Origin: an uncultured Paenibacillaceae bacterium
GTDB lineage: Bacteria > Bacillota > Bacilli > Paenibacillales > K13
Direction: 5' to 3'
NCBI GenBank assembly: GCA_913056365.1
Contig: CAJXLT010000003.1
Span: 62,001 to 126,000, forward strand
Length of the DNA stretch: 64,000 bases
The notes beneath the pieces are model-generated. The model had not been told where the DNA came from, ran no database searches, and saw only the letters and a program-made list of their open reading frames with translations. Positions 38,025 to 46,515 of the stretch are shown in pieces. The first letter of the stretch is position 1. Each line of letters starts with the position of its first letter. The position numbers were made by a program, and so were the translations under genes.

Positions 38025-38257
38025 CGCTGGAACAACTGTCTGCGAGCTTGAAGGAATACGAAGTGTATTGCTACCGCATCGCTTACTACTTCTTGGAACA
38101 GGAGAGTGCTGCGATGGCAGCAGCACAAGGCGCCTTGCTGGAGCTCGGGGAAGACAGGCGATTTTTCCAGCAATCCTCAGAGGAGCGCCGAACAAGGGCG
38201 AAGCAGGCAGCGATGAAGCATGCGCTGAGAAGCTACGCAGATGCTATAGCTGAATAG
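38021..38257 (+). CDS. Small sigma-70 region 2-like protein
   Basis: A 78-residue protein. The segment YCYRIAYYFLEQESAAMAAA followed by ALLEL resembles the start of ECF sigma region 2, but the rest of region 2 and all of region 4 are absent. ATG 38021 overlaps the preceding stop (ATGA), so it is translated with the transporter operon. It could be a sigma remnant or a small partner of RNA polymerase; both are speculation. A terminator follows at 38266. Confidence 0.6.
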   Translation: MTLEQLSASLKEYEVYCYRIAYYFLEQESAAMAAAQGALLELGEDRRFFQQSSEERRTRAKQAAMKHALRSYADAIAE

Positions 38258-38265
38258 AGTGGATG

Positions 38266-38300
38266 ACAACCCGTGAGGCCGAGTGCCGCACGGGTTTTGT
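38266..38300 (+). terminator. Terminator of the GntR/ABC operon
   Basis: ACAACCCGTGAGGC pairs with GCCGCACGGGTTTTGT across a short loop and has a TTTTGT end. It is related to the terminators at 29605 and 34142, and again stands just before TCTTTTA boxes. Confidence 0.75.
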
Positions 38301-38316
38301 CTGTCTGTGGAGGTAT

Positions 38317-38351
38317 TCTTTTATTCTTCTTTTATCGGTCATCGCTACACT
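38317..38351 (+). promoter_or_regulatory. SARP-type promoter, third copy
   Basis: TCTTTTA at 38317-38323 and 38328-38334 (11-bp period), then TACACT at 38346-38351, 11 nt downstream. It drives the LuxR-type pseudo-receiver gene. Confidence 0.6.
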
Positions 38352-38388
38352 GGTATTCATAAGACTGCTGACTATAGGAGGAGATCAT

Positions 38389-38973
38389 ATGCTCAAAGCT
38401 ATTATCGTGGATTGTAATGAAGTATCGGCTCAACGGATGAAGAACAAGCTTGCCTCGAACGGTGAAATCGAAGTTTGCGACATATTCATGAACCTGCAGA
38501 CAGCGAATGCCTATGTCAACAAGTCCGGACAAGTACAGCTGGCATTCCTGAACCTCACGGCACCGGACATTAACGGCATGGGTATTTCCCAGCTGCTTCA
38601 TGAACACCATGCTGCCATCAATGTGATGTTTGTCACGACGTATGATAACTATGCAGCGCAAGCTTATGATATAGACGCTGCGAATTACTTGATGAAGTCG
38701 ATCCTTGAACAACAGATGATCCGCGCGTCTGACAAGAGAAGCAACCAGCAAGCAGAGGAATGCCGCATCCAATACGAAACACTCACCCAGAAGGAAGTAG
38801 AGGTTGTGCAATGTATGACAACTGGCTTGTCTAACAAGGAAATTGCTGAGGAACTGTATGTTTCGGTCGAGACAGTAAAGTCGCATCTCAAGAATGTGTA
38901 CCGCAAGCTGGATGTCAATAATCGCATCCAAGTATTGCAACGTGCCAATCAGTTGAAGATTCTTCGAATCTGA
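38389..38973 (+). CDS. LuxR-type response regulator with defective receiver
   Basis: A 194-residue regulator. The receiver (1-115) has IIVDCNE, where two acidic residues are usual, and AFLNLTAPDING, where Asn55 replaces the phospho-acceptor aspartate; the threonine (FVTTYD) and lysine (YLMKS) remain. The C-terminal LuxR helix-turn-helix (about 130-190) is intact: LTQKEVEVVQ, NKEIAEELYVSVETVKSH. It probably acts without phosphorylation. GGAGGAG precedes ATG 38389. The stop abuts the stop of the convergent gene with no spacer. It shares its leader type with the receiver-only gene at 29731 and the remnant at 34282. Confidence 0.87.
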   Translation: MLKAIIVDCNEVSAQRMKNKLASNGEIEVCDIFMNLQTANAYVNKSGQVQLAFLNLTAPDINGMGISQLLHEHHAAINVMFVTTYDNYAAQAYDIDAANYLMKSILEQQMIRASDKRSNQQAEECRIQYETLTQKEVEVVQCMTTGLSNKEIAEELYVSVETVKSHLKNVYRKLDVNNRIQVLQRANQLKILRI

Positions 38974-39255
38974 TTATGTCAGGAAATAAATCAAGATCAT
39001 CATAAACCAGCCATATGGCAGCAAGGTCCACGAGAACGATGTGCGGTGCTTTCCGCTCGCATAGGCGGTCCAGCTCTTCCAAGAGCCTGCGATCACGCTG
39101 ATCAAATACCCGATAAGGAGGAAGAAATAAAGCGATGCTATCTCACCTGAGAATCCCCACATGATGACGAAGATTGCCAGTGCAGCAAGATGAAACAATT
39201 GGCTGGTGATGAGCCAGAGCAATAGCAATGTTCTAGTTGTTGCCGACTTAATCAT
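38974..39255 (-). CDS. Small membrane protein next to AIM24 gene
   Basis: A 93-residue protein with three hydrophobic segments ([20 protein letters not shown], then [14 protein letters not shown] and [16 protein letters not shown]). ATG 39255 overlaps the end of the upstream AIM24 gene by 8 nt and follows GGAGATGGAG, which also encodes the AIM24 C-terminus. The family is not recognised. Translational coupling suggests a joint role with AIM24. Confidence 0.7.
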   Translation of the reverse strand: MIKSATTRTLLLLWLITSQLFHLAALAIFVIMWGFSGEIASLYFFLLIGYLISVIAGSWKSWTAYASGKHRTSFSWTLLPYGWFMMILIYFLT

Positions 39256-40030
39256 CTCCATCTCCATCGAAATCATCATCCCCACCGGAACTACTGCTGC
39301 CATTGCTGCGCATTCCGGATGCCGAGATAATACGGTCTGCGAGACGGCTGAACGGAAGCGATTGCGTCCATACTGTGCCGGGTCCGCGCAAGGTCGCGAA
39401 GAACAGTCCTTCCCCGCCGAAGAAGGCGGATTTGATGCCACGCACTCGTTCGATGTCGTATTCGACCTGTTGCGTCATCGCCACCAGGCAGCCTGTATCG
39501 ACCCGGATGAGCTCCCCAGGCTGCAGTTCACGTTCTATAATTGTTCCGCCTGCATGAAGGAACGCAATGCCGTCTCCTTCTACCTTCTGCATGATGAAGC
39601 CTTCTCCGCCGAAGAAGCCCGCCCCCAGCTTGCGCTGGAATGCGATGCCGAGCGAAACTCCTTTGGCCGCGCACAGAAATGACTCCTTCTGACAGATGAT
39701 CCTCCCGTCCAGTTCGCTTAGATCCATCGGGATGACGGACCCGGGATAAGGTGCGGCGAATGCAACCTTCTTCTTCCCATGTCCTTCGTGGGTGAATACG
39801 GTCATGAACAAGCTTTCACCTGCTAATAGTCGCTTGCCAGCACCTAGCAGCTTACCCATCAATCCCTTGCTTGCGCTTCCATCTCCGAAGATCGTCTCCA
39901 TCTTGATGCTGTCATCCATCATCATGAAGGCCCCGGCCTCGGCTATCACACTCTCATTCGGATCTAGTTCAATCTCTACACACTGCATATCGTTGCCGTG
40001 TATCTGATAATCAATCTCATGCGCGTTCAT
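39248..40030 (-). CDS. AIM24 / TIGR00266 family protein
   Basis: A 260-residue member of the AIM24 family, with a double-barrel beta fold related to the tryptophan-RNA-binding attenuation protein. Typical segments are the start [47 protein letters not shown] and [13 protein letters not shown]-like text near the end. An acidic tail ([12 protein letters not shown]) closes it. ATG 40030 is set by GAGAGGGG 6 nt upstream. The molecular function of bacterial members is not established. Divergent from the lipoprotein gene at 40239. Confidence 0.85.
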   Translation of the reverse strand: MNAHEIDYQIHGNDMQCVEIELDPNESVIAEAGAFMMMDDSIKMETIFGDGSASKGLMGKLLGAGKRLLAGESLFMTVFTHEGHGKKKVAFAAPYPGSVIPMDLSELDGRIICQKESFLCAAKGVSLGIAFQRKLGAGFFGGEGFIMQKVEGDGIAFLHAGGTIIERELQPGELIRVDTGCLVAMTQQVEYDIERVRGIKSAFFGGEGLFFATLRGPGTVWTQSLPFSRLADRIISASGMRSNGSSSSGGDDDFDGDGDD

Positions 40031-40101
40031 ACGAATTCCCCTCTCACAATGAGATGCGACATATTTCGATGTTCTCACTATAGAACATGTGCGATCACAA
40101 C

Positions 40102-40125
40102 AAAATCCCCCGATCGGGGGATTTT
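40102..40125. promoter_or_regulatory. 24-bp perfect palindrome between divergent genes
   Basis: AAAATCCCCC-GATC-GGGGGATTTT reads the same on both strands. It resembles a bidirectional terminator, but it lies between two divergently transcribed genes, so it may be an attenuator for either transcript or an operator. Confidence 0.6.
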
Positions 40126-40238
40126 CAATTCGACCAGATCGTCATACAGTGGTAATGCGCAATATGTCGAAAGTTGATGTTGGATGTCAATGCTGAATGC
40201 GTAGAATACGAATAGATTCCAGGGAGGAACGAGCAACA

Positions 40239-40895
40239 ATGAGAAAACAAATGAAAGTATGGTTGCAACTAAGTGTGGCTGTATTGCTGGTGCTGTCGCT
40301 TGCTGCATGCGGCGGGGAAACGAATCAGTCAGGCGGCAATAACGCGTCTGAAAGCACGGGTGAGCAACAAACTAACAGTGGCAATAATAGCGAAGCAGCA
40401 GACAATAACGAAGCAGAGGAAGTTGTGCCGGAAGGATTCGTAACGTACACGGATGACACGCATGATATCTATGTATACCATCCGGAAGATTGGACAGTGA
40501 AGGAAGTCGACGAAACGACTTTCGGATTCGTGTCTCCCAAGGCTAGTGAAGAGGATCCCTTCATGGAAAATGTCGGTATTCAAATCATCGATCTGAGCGG
40601 CCATTCCATCACATTGGAAGAATACGGCCAGTTGTTGATCGATCAAGCGACGAGCGATGTTGCGGATTTTGAACTGCTCTCATCGGAGCTTGTTCCGGGC
40701 GATGGGGATTACGTCGATTCGTATTATATCGAGTACGACGGAACGCAGAACGGATTGCCAATGGCCTATGATACGACATTGATGATCGATGGCGACAGAG
40801 GATTCATCCTCACGTACACGGCGGAACAGGACAACTTCGATCAATATGTGGATATAGCTAACCAGATCATGGACTCCTTTACCTTTTATAATTAA
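40239..40895 (+). CDS. Lipoprotein with PsbP-like domain
   Basis: A 218-residue lipoprotein. The signal ends in the lipobox LAACGG, followed by a low-complexity Asn/Ser/Glu linker and a roughly 150-residue domain with DIYVYHPEDWTVKE near its start and DSFTFYN at its end. The pattern fits the PsbP/DcrB-like fold seen in many Firmicute lipoproteins; function unknown. AGGGAGG is 11 nt before ATG 40239. A second lipoprotein gene follows after 29 bp, probably in one transcript. Confidence 0.8.
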   Translation: MRKQMKVWLQLSVAVLLVLSLAACGGETNQSGGNNASESTGEQQTNSGNNSEAADNNEAEEVVPEGFVTYTDDTHDIYVYHPEDWTVKEVDETTFGFVSPKASEEDPFMENVGIQIIDLSGHSITLEEYGQLLIDQATSDVADFELLSSELVPGDGDYVDSYYIEYDGTQNGLPMAYDTTLMIDGDRGFILTYTAEQDNFDQYVDIANQIMDSFTFYN

Positions 40896-40924
40896 ATGAA
40901 AACTGAGAATCGAGGGGAACAGCT

Positions 40925-41332
40925 ATGAGGAATGCGCCTCTACTATTGTTATGTGTCATGGTTGTCAGCATGTTAGCCGCCTGCAGCTTCACGACCGCTA
41001 ATTATTCTGATCTGCATATGGCATCCGAGATCGATGCGGACAATAATCCGCTGACAATTACAGATACGTTCTCGGCAGATTCACCTGTCATCTATGTAAC
41101 GGGATCGATGAATAATGCCCCGGAGGGGACGATGATCGCAGCGGAATGGATCTATGCGGAAGAGAACCCTCCTACATTCATTGATGTGGCCGAGCTTGAG
41201 GTTAATGAGATTTCATCCAGCTTTCACTTCAGTATGACCAGGCCGGATAACGGCTGGCCTGCCGGTGAGTATGAGGTGAATCTGTATATTGACGATGAAC
41301 TTGCAGAGACGTTGAGCTTTACGGTGGAATAA
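40925..41332 (+). CDS. Small lipoprotein
   Basis: A 135-residue lipoprotein with lipobox LAAC and a single beta-rich domain (VIYVTGSMNNAPEGT, WPAGEYEVNLYIDD), resembling an Ig-like or carbohydrate-module fold. GAGGGGAA precedes ATG 40925. No family can be named. It is the last gene before a bidirectional terminator. Confidence 0.78.
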   Translation: MRNAPLLLLCVMVVSMLAACSFTTANYSDLHMASEIDADNNPLTITDTFSADSPVIYVTGSMNNAPEGTMIAAEWIYAEENPPTFIDVAELEVNEISSSFHFSMTRPDNGWPAGEYEVNLYIDDELAETLSFTVE

Positions 41333-41364
41333 GCAGAGATGAGAAATCCGCATAGACCGATATG

Positions 41365-41404
41365 AAGCTGTTCACAAGTCTTCCATAGACTTGCGGACAG
41401 CTTT
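41365..41404. terminator. Bidirectional terminator between convergent genes
   Basis: AAGCTGTTCACAAGTCT and AGACTTGCGGACAGCTT form a 17-bp stem with two G-U pairs and a 5-nt loop. They separate the lipoprotein gene (+) from the LysR gene (-). Confidence 0.75.
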
Positions 41405-41413
41405 GTTCATCTT

Positions 41414-42313
41414 CTAGAACGACTGTGCCAGATGGGGAACGACACGATCCAGGAAGATGTGCATGGCGGGACTGATGAGCTTGTTCTTCATACTGATTAG
41501 GTATAGCCTCCGGTTGAAGGTGCATGCGGGAATCTCGTGTGTCTGGAGCTGGCCTTCCTCCTTCTCGCGCTTGACCATGCTGGCGGACAGGACGGCGAAG
41601 CCGATTCGCTGCTTGACTGCCTCCTTCATCGCTTCTGAGCCGGATACCTCCATGACGGTGGTGAGCGATACCTTGTGCTGCTCCGCCCATTCATCCAGCA
41701 GCTTCCGACTGACCGACCCTACCTCATGGGAGATGAAAGGGTGACCGGTTAGATGCTGCGGCTCCAAGTGAGGCAACGAAGAGAATGGATGCTCGGGATA
41801 GAAGACGATAACCAGATCATCCGAGCGCAATGGTTGCACGTGGAGATCCTTATCGGTGTATTCCACCTGGGTAATGATACCGAAGTCGAGCTCGAATTGG
41901 ATCACTTTCTCTATAATCGTCGGCGCAGGCTTCACATCTACTACGATGGACAGATCGGGATAAGCTTGTCTCAGCTCAGCCAGATAGGATGGCAAGATGT
42001 AGGTAGCCGGTGTATGGGTACTGCCGATCGACAGCCGAGCTCCGCGCAGTTCCTTGAACGCGCCCATCCATGATTCAATCTCCTCTGTTTGCGAGACGAT
42101 ATTCCCTGCATAATGATAGAGCACCCTGCCCGCTTCTGTCAGCTTGATCATATGATACGATTTCGTGACGAACAAGGGAACACCGAGTTCTTCTTGCAGC
42201 TTGTTCAGATGGAAGGTGACGGTCGGCTGGCGGATGCCAAGCTCATTGGCTACTAGGTAGAGCTTCTGTAGCTTCACGGTTAGGACGAATACTTTCAATT
42301 GTTGGATGTTCAT
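41414..42313 (-). CDS. LysR family transcription regulator
   Basis: A 299-residue regulator. The N-terminal helix-turn-helix has MNIQQLKVFVLTVKLQKLYLV-type text (about 1-60, VANELGIRQPTVTFHLNKLQEEL). A periplasmic-binding-protein-like effector domain (about 90-290) follows. GGAGGTG lies directly before ATG 42313. It is divergent from the iron-type transporter operon and probably controls it, the classical LysR arrangement. The 168-bp gap between them holds AT-rich sequence with CGTATTTTACG as a possible half-palindromic site. The effector is unknown. Confidence 0.9.
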   Translation of the reverse strand: MNIQQLKVFVLTVKLQKLYLVANELGIRQPTVTFHLNKLQEELGVPLFVTKSYHMIKLTEAGRVLYHYAGNIVSQTEEIESWMGAFKELRGARLSIGSTHTPATYILPSYLAELRQAYPDLSIVVDVKPAPTIIEKVIQFELDFGIITQVEYTDKDLHVQPLRSDDLVIVFYPEHPFSSLPHLEPQHLTGHPFISHEVGSVSRKLLDEWAEQHKVSLTTVMEVSGSEAMKEAVKQRIGFAVLSASMVKREKEEGQLQTHEIPACTFNRRLYLISMKNKLISPAMHIFLDRVVPHLAQSF

Positions 42314-42481
42314 GCTCCCACCTCCATAGACTCAATATATCATTGCCCATATTTCATAGATACTATTTAATGCGTATTTTACGTAATCCTAATATTTCTC
42401 TGATGAATGGCTAGTAGAGTAGGTACTAGGCAGAGCGGCAAGCTCCTGCACACTTATTCAGGCAAATGGAGGAACTTAGCA

Positions 42482-43633
42482 ATGAGAAACCGAAGAGCAG
42501 CATGGATTATGGTTATCGCGCTATCATTCGTACTAATCGTAACCGGGTGTGGTGCCGGGAACACATCAACTGTAGATGAAGGAGCAGCATCGAACACAAC
42601 AGGGGATGAAGGAGTTGCGTCCAACACATCCGCTGTTGATGCGGCTAATTCCCAAAATGACGCAAGTGCAGAACAAGAGAGTTCAGAGGACGCGTTCGAT
42701 CCAGGTGCAACGATCACGTTGTACGGCAATGACTTCGTCGATGAGATCGCACCGAAATTTACAGAGGATACAGGCTACGAGATGGAAGCTGTTCACTATG
42801 GCGGCGGTGCAGCATTGGCCAAGATTGAAGCGGAACAAGGCAATCCGCAGTGGGATGTGCTCATGATGGACGGACATGGATCAATTCGTAACCTGGCGGA
42901 CAGAGGGTTTCTGCTGACGGATTGGGTGCCGGACAACATAGGGAATTTGAATGAATATGGTCAATCATTAGTACCTGAAGATAATGCCTATACGCCAATG
43001 GGGATTCACGCTTCGGCGCTGATCGCTTACAATACGACAATATTAAATGAAGATACTGTTCCGACAACTTGGGAGGAATTCTTCGCCTACGAAGGTCCGG
43101 TCGGGCATGCGGATCCAGCTGTTGCCGCACCAGCTTACCCATTGGTCTCGTCCTTCTTCGAGATGTGGGGTGTCGAAGAAGCGAAGGAGCTGTATACGAA
43201 GCGATTCGAGGACGGTCTCTATGTGTACCCGAAGAACGGACCAGTCAGCAAAGCTCTCATTAGTGGAGAAATTCATATCGCTGCGCTGCAGGAGCACAAT
43301 GCTTATCAGCTCATGCTCGACGGCGAGCCGGTACAAGCGATCTGGCCGGATGAAGGCGCACCGGGCAGCCTGCGGGTCATTGCGATTAATAAGCATTCTG
43401 ACAATCTCGAAGCGGCCAAGGCATTCGTAGAATATATGCTGGAGCCGGAGACGCAAAGCTTCTTGACATCCATGAATGAGACGAATTCCAGCTTCTTCAC
43501 ACCATTGAGCGAAGGTGCATCGATGCGGCAGGAACGGAGACAAGACGGTACATTCCTGCTGCCTTCTGCGGAATGGGCGGCTGAGCATGAGACAGACATT
43601 AAAACTTGGTTCGCAGACCGCAATGTGAATTAG
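42482..43633 (+). CDS. ABC transporter substrate-binding lipoprotein (FbpA/AfuA type)
   Basis: A 383-residue lipoprotein. Lipobox VTGC is followed by an acidic/Ala-rich linker and a type-1/6 solute-binding domain beginning ATITLYGNDFVDEIAPKFTE. AYNTTILNEDTVPTTWEEFF and AAKAFVEYMLEPETQ are typical of the Fe(III)/2-aminoethylphosphonate group. ATG 42482 is 9 nt after GGAGG. The first gene of a five-gene coupled operon. The substrate could be ferric iron or a phosphorylated small molecule; the phosphatase and CYTH genes downstream favour the latter (inference). Confidence 0.87.
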   Translation: MRNRRAAWIMVIALSFVLIVTGCGAGNTSTVDEGAASNTTGDEGVASNTSAVDAANSQNDASAEQESSEDAFDPGATITLYGNDFVDEIAPKFTEDTGYEMEAVHYGGGAALAKIEAEQGNPQWDVLMMDGHGSIRNLADRGFLLTDWVPDNIGNLNEYGQSLVPEDNAYTPMGIHASALIAYNTTILNEDTVPTTWEEFFAYEGPVGHADPAVAAPAYPLVSSFFEMWGVEEAKELYTKRFEDGLYVYPKNGPVSKALISGEIHIAALQEHNAYQLMLDGEPVQAIWPDEGAPGSLRVIAINKHSDNLEAAKAFVEYMLEPETQSFLTSMNETNSSFFTPLSEGASMRQERRQDGTFLLPSAEWAAEHETDIKTWFADRNVN

Positions 43634-43646
43634 GAGTGTATACAAG

Positions 43647-45434
43647 ATGAGAATGACGGATGGACGACTGGGAGGGGGCGTCACCCTCTTCCTCTTTCTT
43701 TTTATCCTGCTGCCTCTGTTCGCGGTCATGCTCAATGCCGTTGTTCCGGGAATATTCTTCGGCGATGCGGCGTTCAATGGCTTCGGGATCGTGCTGGAAA
43801 TGTTCGAGCGTCCGTTGTGGTATGTTTCGCTGAAAAATTCGGTCTTGCTCGGATTAGGCTCGGCATGTGTCGGCACGATATTGGGCGGTATGCTCGCTAC
43901 GATGCGTGCGAAGTGGGAATATGCGCTTGGTCGATGGCTGGACGTCTCGGTCTGGGCGTTGCTCATCGCCCCGTCCTTCATGATTGCCCAAGGCTGGGTG
44001 CTGTTCGCCAGTGCGGACGGGCTCGCAGACAGCTGGTTCGGATGGGATTGGGTGAGTACGCTAGTGTTCCAACCAGGCGGACTTATCGTCATCATGGGGC
44101 TGACGAAGTTTCCACTTGCCTATTTGGCGATCTTGGCGGCGATGGAATGGAATGCCGATTCGTATAAAAATGCGGCGAGACTGTCCGGTGCGCGTCCATG
44201 GACGTTGTGGCGGACGATTGAGCTTCCGCTAGTATTGCCTGCTTATTTGGCAGGCTGGACACTCGTATTTATCGATACGATCGGCGATTTCGGGCTGCCT
44301 GCTGCGCTAGCGACGGTGTACCGCTTCCCGACATTGCCGTATTCGATCTACTCAGCAATTAATCAGTCACCTGTTCGGTTCGACATGGCGGGTGTGCTTG
44401 CCTTTTACCTCGTGCTTATTCTGATCGCGGCCATGGGGATTCTGGTGTATGCGATTCGTCGTTCAAGAGTTGATTTCCTGACAGGACGCGCCTCCCGTCA
44501 GGTGAGACAGAAGCCGCAGCGAAGCTGGCTAGTGAATGGGTTTACGGGATTGATGCTGCTGCTCACTATTGGCATTCCGATCGGAACGAGCTCAGCGGTG
44601 TCCTTCATGGCGCGGCTTGGCGAAGGATTCAGCTGGAGCAACTTCACCCTAGCGCATTATGCTGCCGTATGGAGCGGCGGCAACAAGCTCGATCACGCGC
44701 AGCTGTCGATTCTCGAAGGACTCGGCCATTCTCTGCTTATTGCAGGTAGCTGTGCACTGATCAGCATGGTCGTCGGCTTCGTAGTCGCGTATGTGCTCAC
44801 GTTTACGGATTTTCGTCTCAAAGGTGCAATCCAGCTTATAACGGTAGTGTCATTGGCAGTGCCCGGCGTCATTCTCGGTATCGGATATATCTTCATTTGG
44901 AACCAGAAGTGGCTGGAGCCGATCGGCTTGCATCTGTACGGCGAGCCATCACTGCTCGTGCTAGCAGCTGTAGCAGGAGCGATTCCGTATGCGGTCCGTG
45001 TGCAACTCGGCGCATTTGCGAACTTGTCTCCCTCGCTGCTGAAGGCAGCTTCTGTACAAGGTGCGGGGTCGCTGACTAGAATGCGTACCATTCTGCTGCC
45101 GATCATCAAGAATACGCTGCTGATCGCAACGCTCGCCGCATTCGGCACTAGCGTGTTCGACCTCGCAACTGCGGCGATGCTGCAGCCGCCGAACTTCACA
45201 TTAATGCCGCTCGTCATAGATGAAGCGTTCGAATTCGCTCAATACGGCTATGCTACAGCAGCATCAGTATTAGGCGGCGGCGCGGTTGTGCTGATGATTC
45301 TCGCTATACAAGCTGTTGGCAAAGGGTTATTCAGCGCAGCAGAGCGACGACGCAGGAAAGGAGAATTGTCGAATGAAGCCTATATTGGAAGTGAATCAAG
45401 TACACAAGGCGTTCGGTTCAACGAATATTCTTAA
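43647..45434 (+). CDS. ABC transporter permease, fused two-module (FbpB type)
   Basis: A 595-residue protein with about 12 membrane helices and two binding-protein-dependent permease modules (about 40-280 and 320-560). The EAA-like loops are AARLSGARPWTLWRTIELP and AASVQGAGSLTRMRTILLP. AGGAG lies 10 nt before ATG 43647. Its last 62 nt overlap the ATPase gene in another frame, giving a polar C-terminal tail (GSESSTQGVRFNEYS). It forms the channel for the binding protein at 42482. Confidence 0.92.
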   Translation: MRMTDGRLGGGVTLFLFLFILLPLFAVMLNAVVPGIFFGDAAFNGFGIVLEMFERPLWYVSLKNSVLLGLGSACVGTILGGMLATMRAKWEYALGRWLDVSVWALLIAPSFMIAQGWVLFASADGLADSWFGWDWVSTLVFQPGGLIVIMGLTKFPLAYLAILAAMEWNADSYKNAARLSGARPWTLWRTIELPLVLPAYLAGWTLVFIDTIGDFGLPAALATVYRFPTLPYSIYSAINQSPVRFDMAGVLAFYLVLILIAAMGILVYAIRRSRVDFLTGRASRQVRQKPQRSWLVNGFTGLMLLLTIGIPIGTSSAVSFMARLGEGFSWSNFTLAHYAAVWSGGNKLDHAQLSILEGLGHSLLIAGSCALISMVVGFVVAYVLTFTDFRLKGAIQLITVVSLAVPGVILGIGYIFIWNQKWLEPIGLHLYGEPSLLVLAAVAGAIPYAVRVQLGAFANLSPSLLKAASVQGAGSLTRMRTILLPIIKNTLLIATLAAFGTSVFDLATAAMLQPPNFTLMPLVIDEAFEFAQYGYATAASVLGGGAVVLMILAIQAVGKGLFSAAERRRRKGELSNEAYIGSESSTQGVRFNEYS

Positions 45435-46515
45435 CGGCATCTCCTTCCGTATGGAAGAAGGGGAGCGCATCTGTCTGCTCGGACCGTCTGGATGTGGCAA
45501 ATCTACATTGCTTCAGCTCGTCGCTGGATTGCTGCCGACCGATGACGGTGAAATCATAATGGATGGCGTAAAGGTGAGCGGACGCGGTTCGTCTGTCGCA
45601 CCGGAATCGCGACCGGTTAATATGGTGTTTCAGGATTACGCCCTATGGCCGCACATGTCAGTTCGTGAGAACATCGCTTACGGGATGAAGCGGCGGAAGG
45701 TTGCTGCGGCGGAGCGTGAAGCAAGGCTAGCTTCCTTAGCGAAGCTGCTTCAGCTGGAAGGGTTGCTCAGTCGGGTTCCTGCTGAGCTGTCCGGCGGTCA
45801 GCAGCAGCGTGTCGGCATCGCCAGAGCCTTGGCTACCGAGCCGCGCATACTTCTGATGGATGAGCCGCTGTCCAATCTCGATGTGAAGCTGAGAGCGGAG
45901 ATGCGCAACGAGCTTGCAGCCATGCTCAGCGAACTATCGATCACGACCTTGTATGTGACACATGACCTGATGGAAGCCTTCGCGCTCGCTGATCGCATAC
46001 TCGTGCTGCATGGCGGGGCGATTGAACAAATTGCCGCACCGCGCGACATGTATGAAGCGCCAGCTACACCCTGGGTGGCAGAACTGATGGGCTATCACAA
46101 TCGATTGACAGGTACAGTCGTTGCGCTGGAAGGGGATGAGGCTGTCATCCAATGCGGTGATCAGAAGATTAGGGGTATGCTCTCTGCCGATCCGGGATGC
46201 CAGCCCGCATTAGATAGCCAAGCTGCGGTCATGCTACACATGGAATCGCTGCGGCTTGCTGCGGTCGAGGAAGATGCTGCGGTGGATATATCGGCGGCGA
46301 ATGCAGGTAATTTGCTGTGTGTCATTGTGCGACGCGCGATATACGAGGGCGAGCGCTGGCGTTGCTTGCTGGCAACGCGTGATGGACAATTGCTGGAAGG
46401 CTTCCTGAGCGAAGCGCCCGAATTGGGCAGCGAGGTGGCGGTAGTGATGCCTTGTCACCGTACACGGGTATACGCGCTGGAGCCAAGTCGGCAACTGGCT
46501 GGAGCAGCCACATGA
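45373..46515 (+). CDS. ABC transporter ATP-binding protein (FbpC/PotA type)
   Basis: A 380-residue importer ATPase with Walker A GPSGCGKST, signature LSGGQQQRVGIARAL, Walker B ILLMDEPLSNLD and switch VTHDLMEAF. A TOBE-like C-terminal regulatory region (about 240-370) follows. ATG 45373 is 9 nt after AAAGGAG and lies within the permease gene. Its stop overlaps the phosphatase start (ATGA). Confidence 0.92.
   Translation: MKPILEVNQVHKAFGSTNILNGISFRMEEGERICLLGPSGCGKSTLLQLVAGLLPTDDGEIIMDGVKVSGRGSSVAPESRPVNMVFQDYALWPHMSVRENIAYGMKRRKVAAAEREARLASLAKLLQLEGLLSRVPAELSGGQQQRVGIARALATEPRILLMDEPLSNLDVKLRAEMRNELAAMLSELSITTLYVTHDLMEAFALADRILVLHGGAIEQIAAPRDMYEAPATPWVAELMGYHNRLTGTVVALEGDEAVIQCGDQKIRGMLSADPGCQPALDSQAAVMLHMESLRLAAVEEDAAVDISAANAGNLLCVIVRRAIYEGERWRCLLATRDGQLLEGFLSEAPELGSEVAVVMPCHRTRVYALEPSRQLAGAAT

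Noticed and set aside
42314-42481. Fur box upstream of the iron-type transporter
   Set aside because: No sequence close to GATAATGATTATC is present in this gap.
43043-44095. 350-codon minus-strand frame
   Set aside because: It spans the binding-protein and permease genes of a clear operon; no motifs and no start signal.
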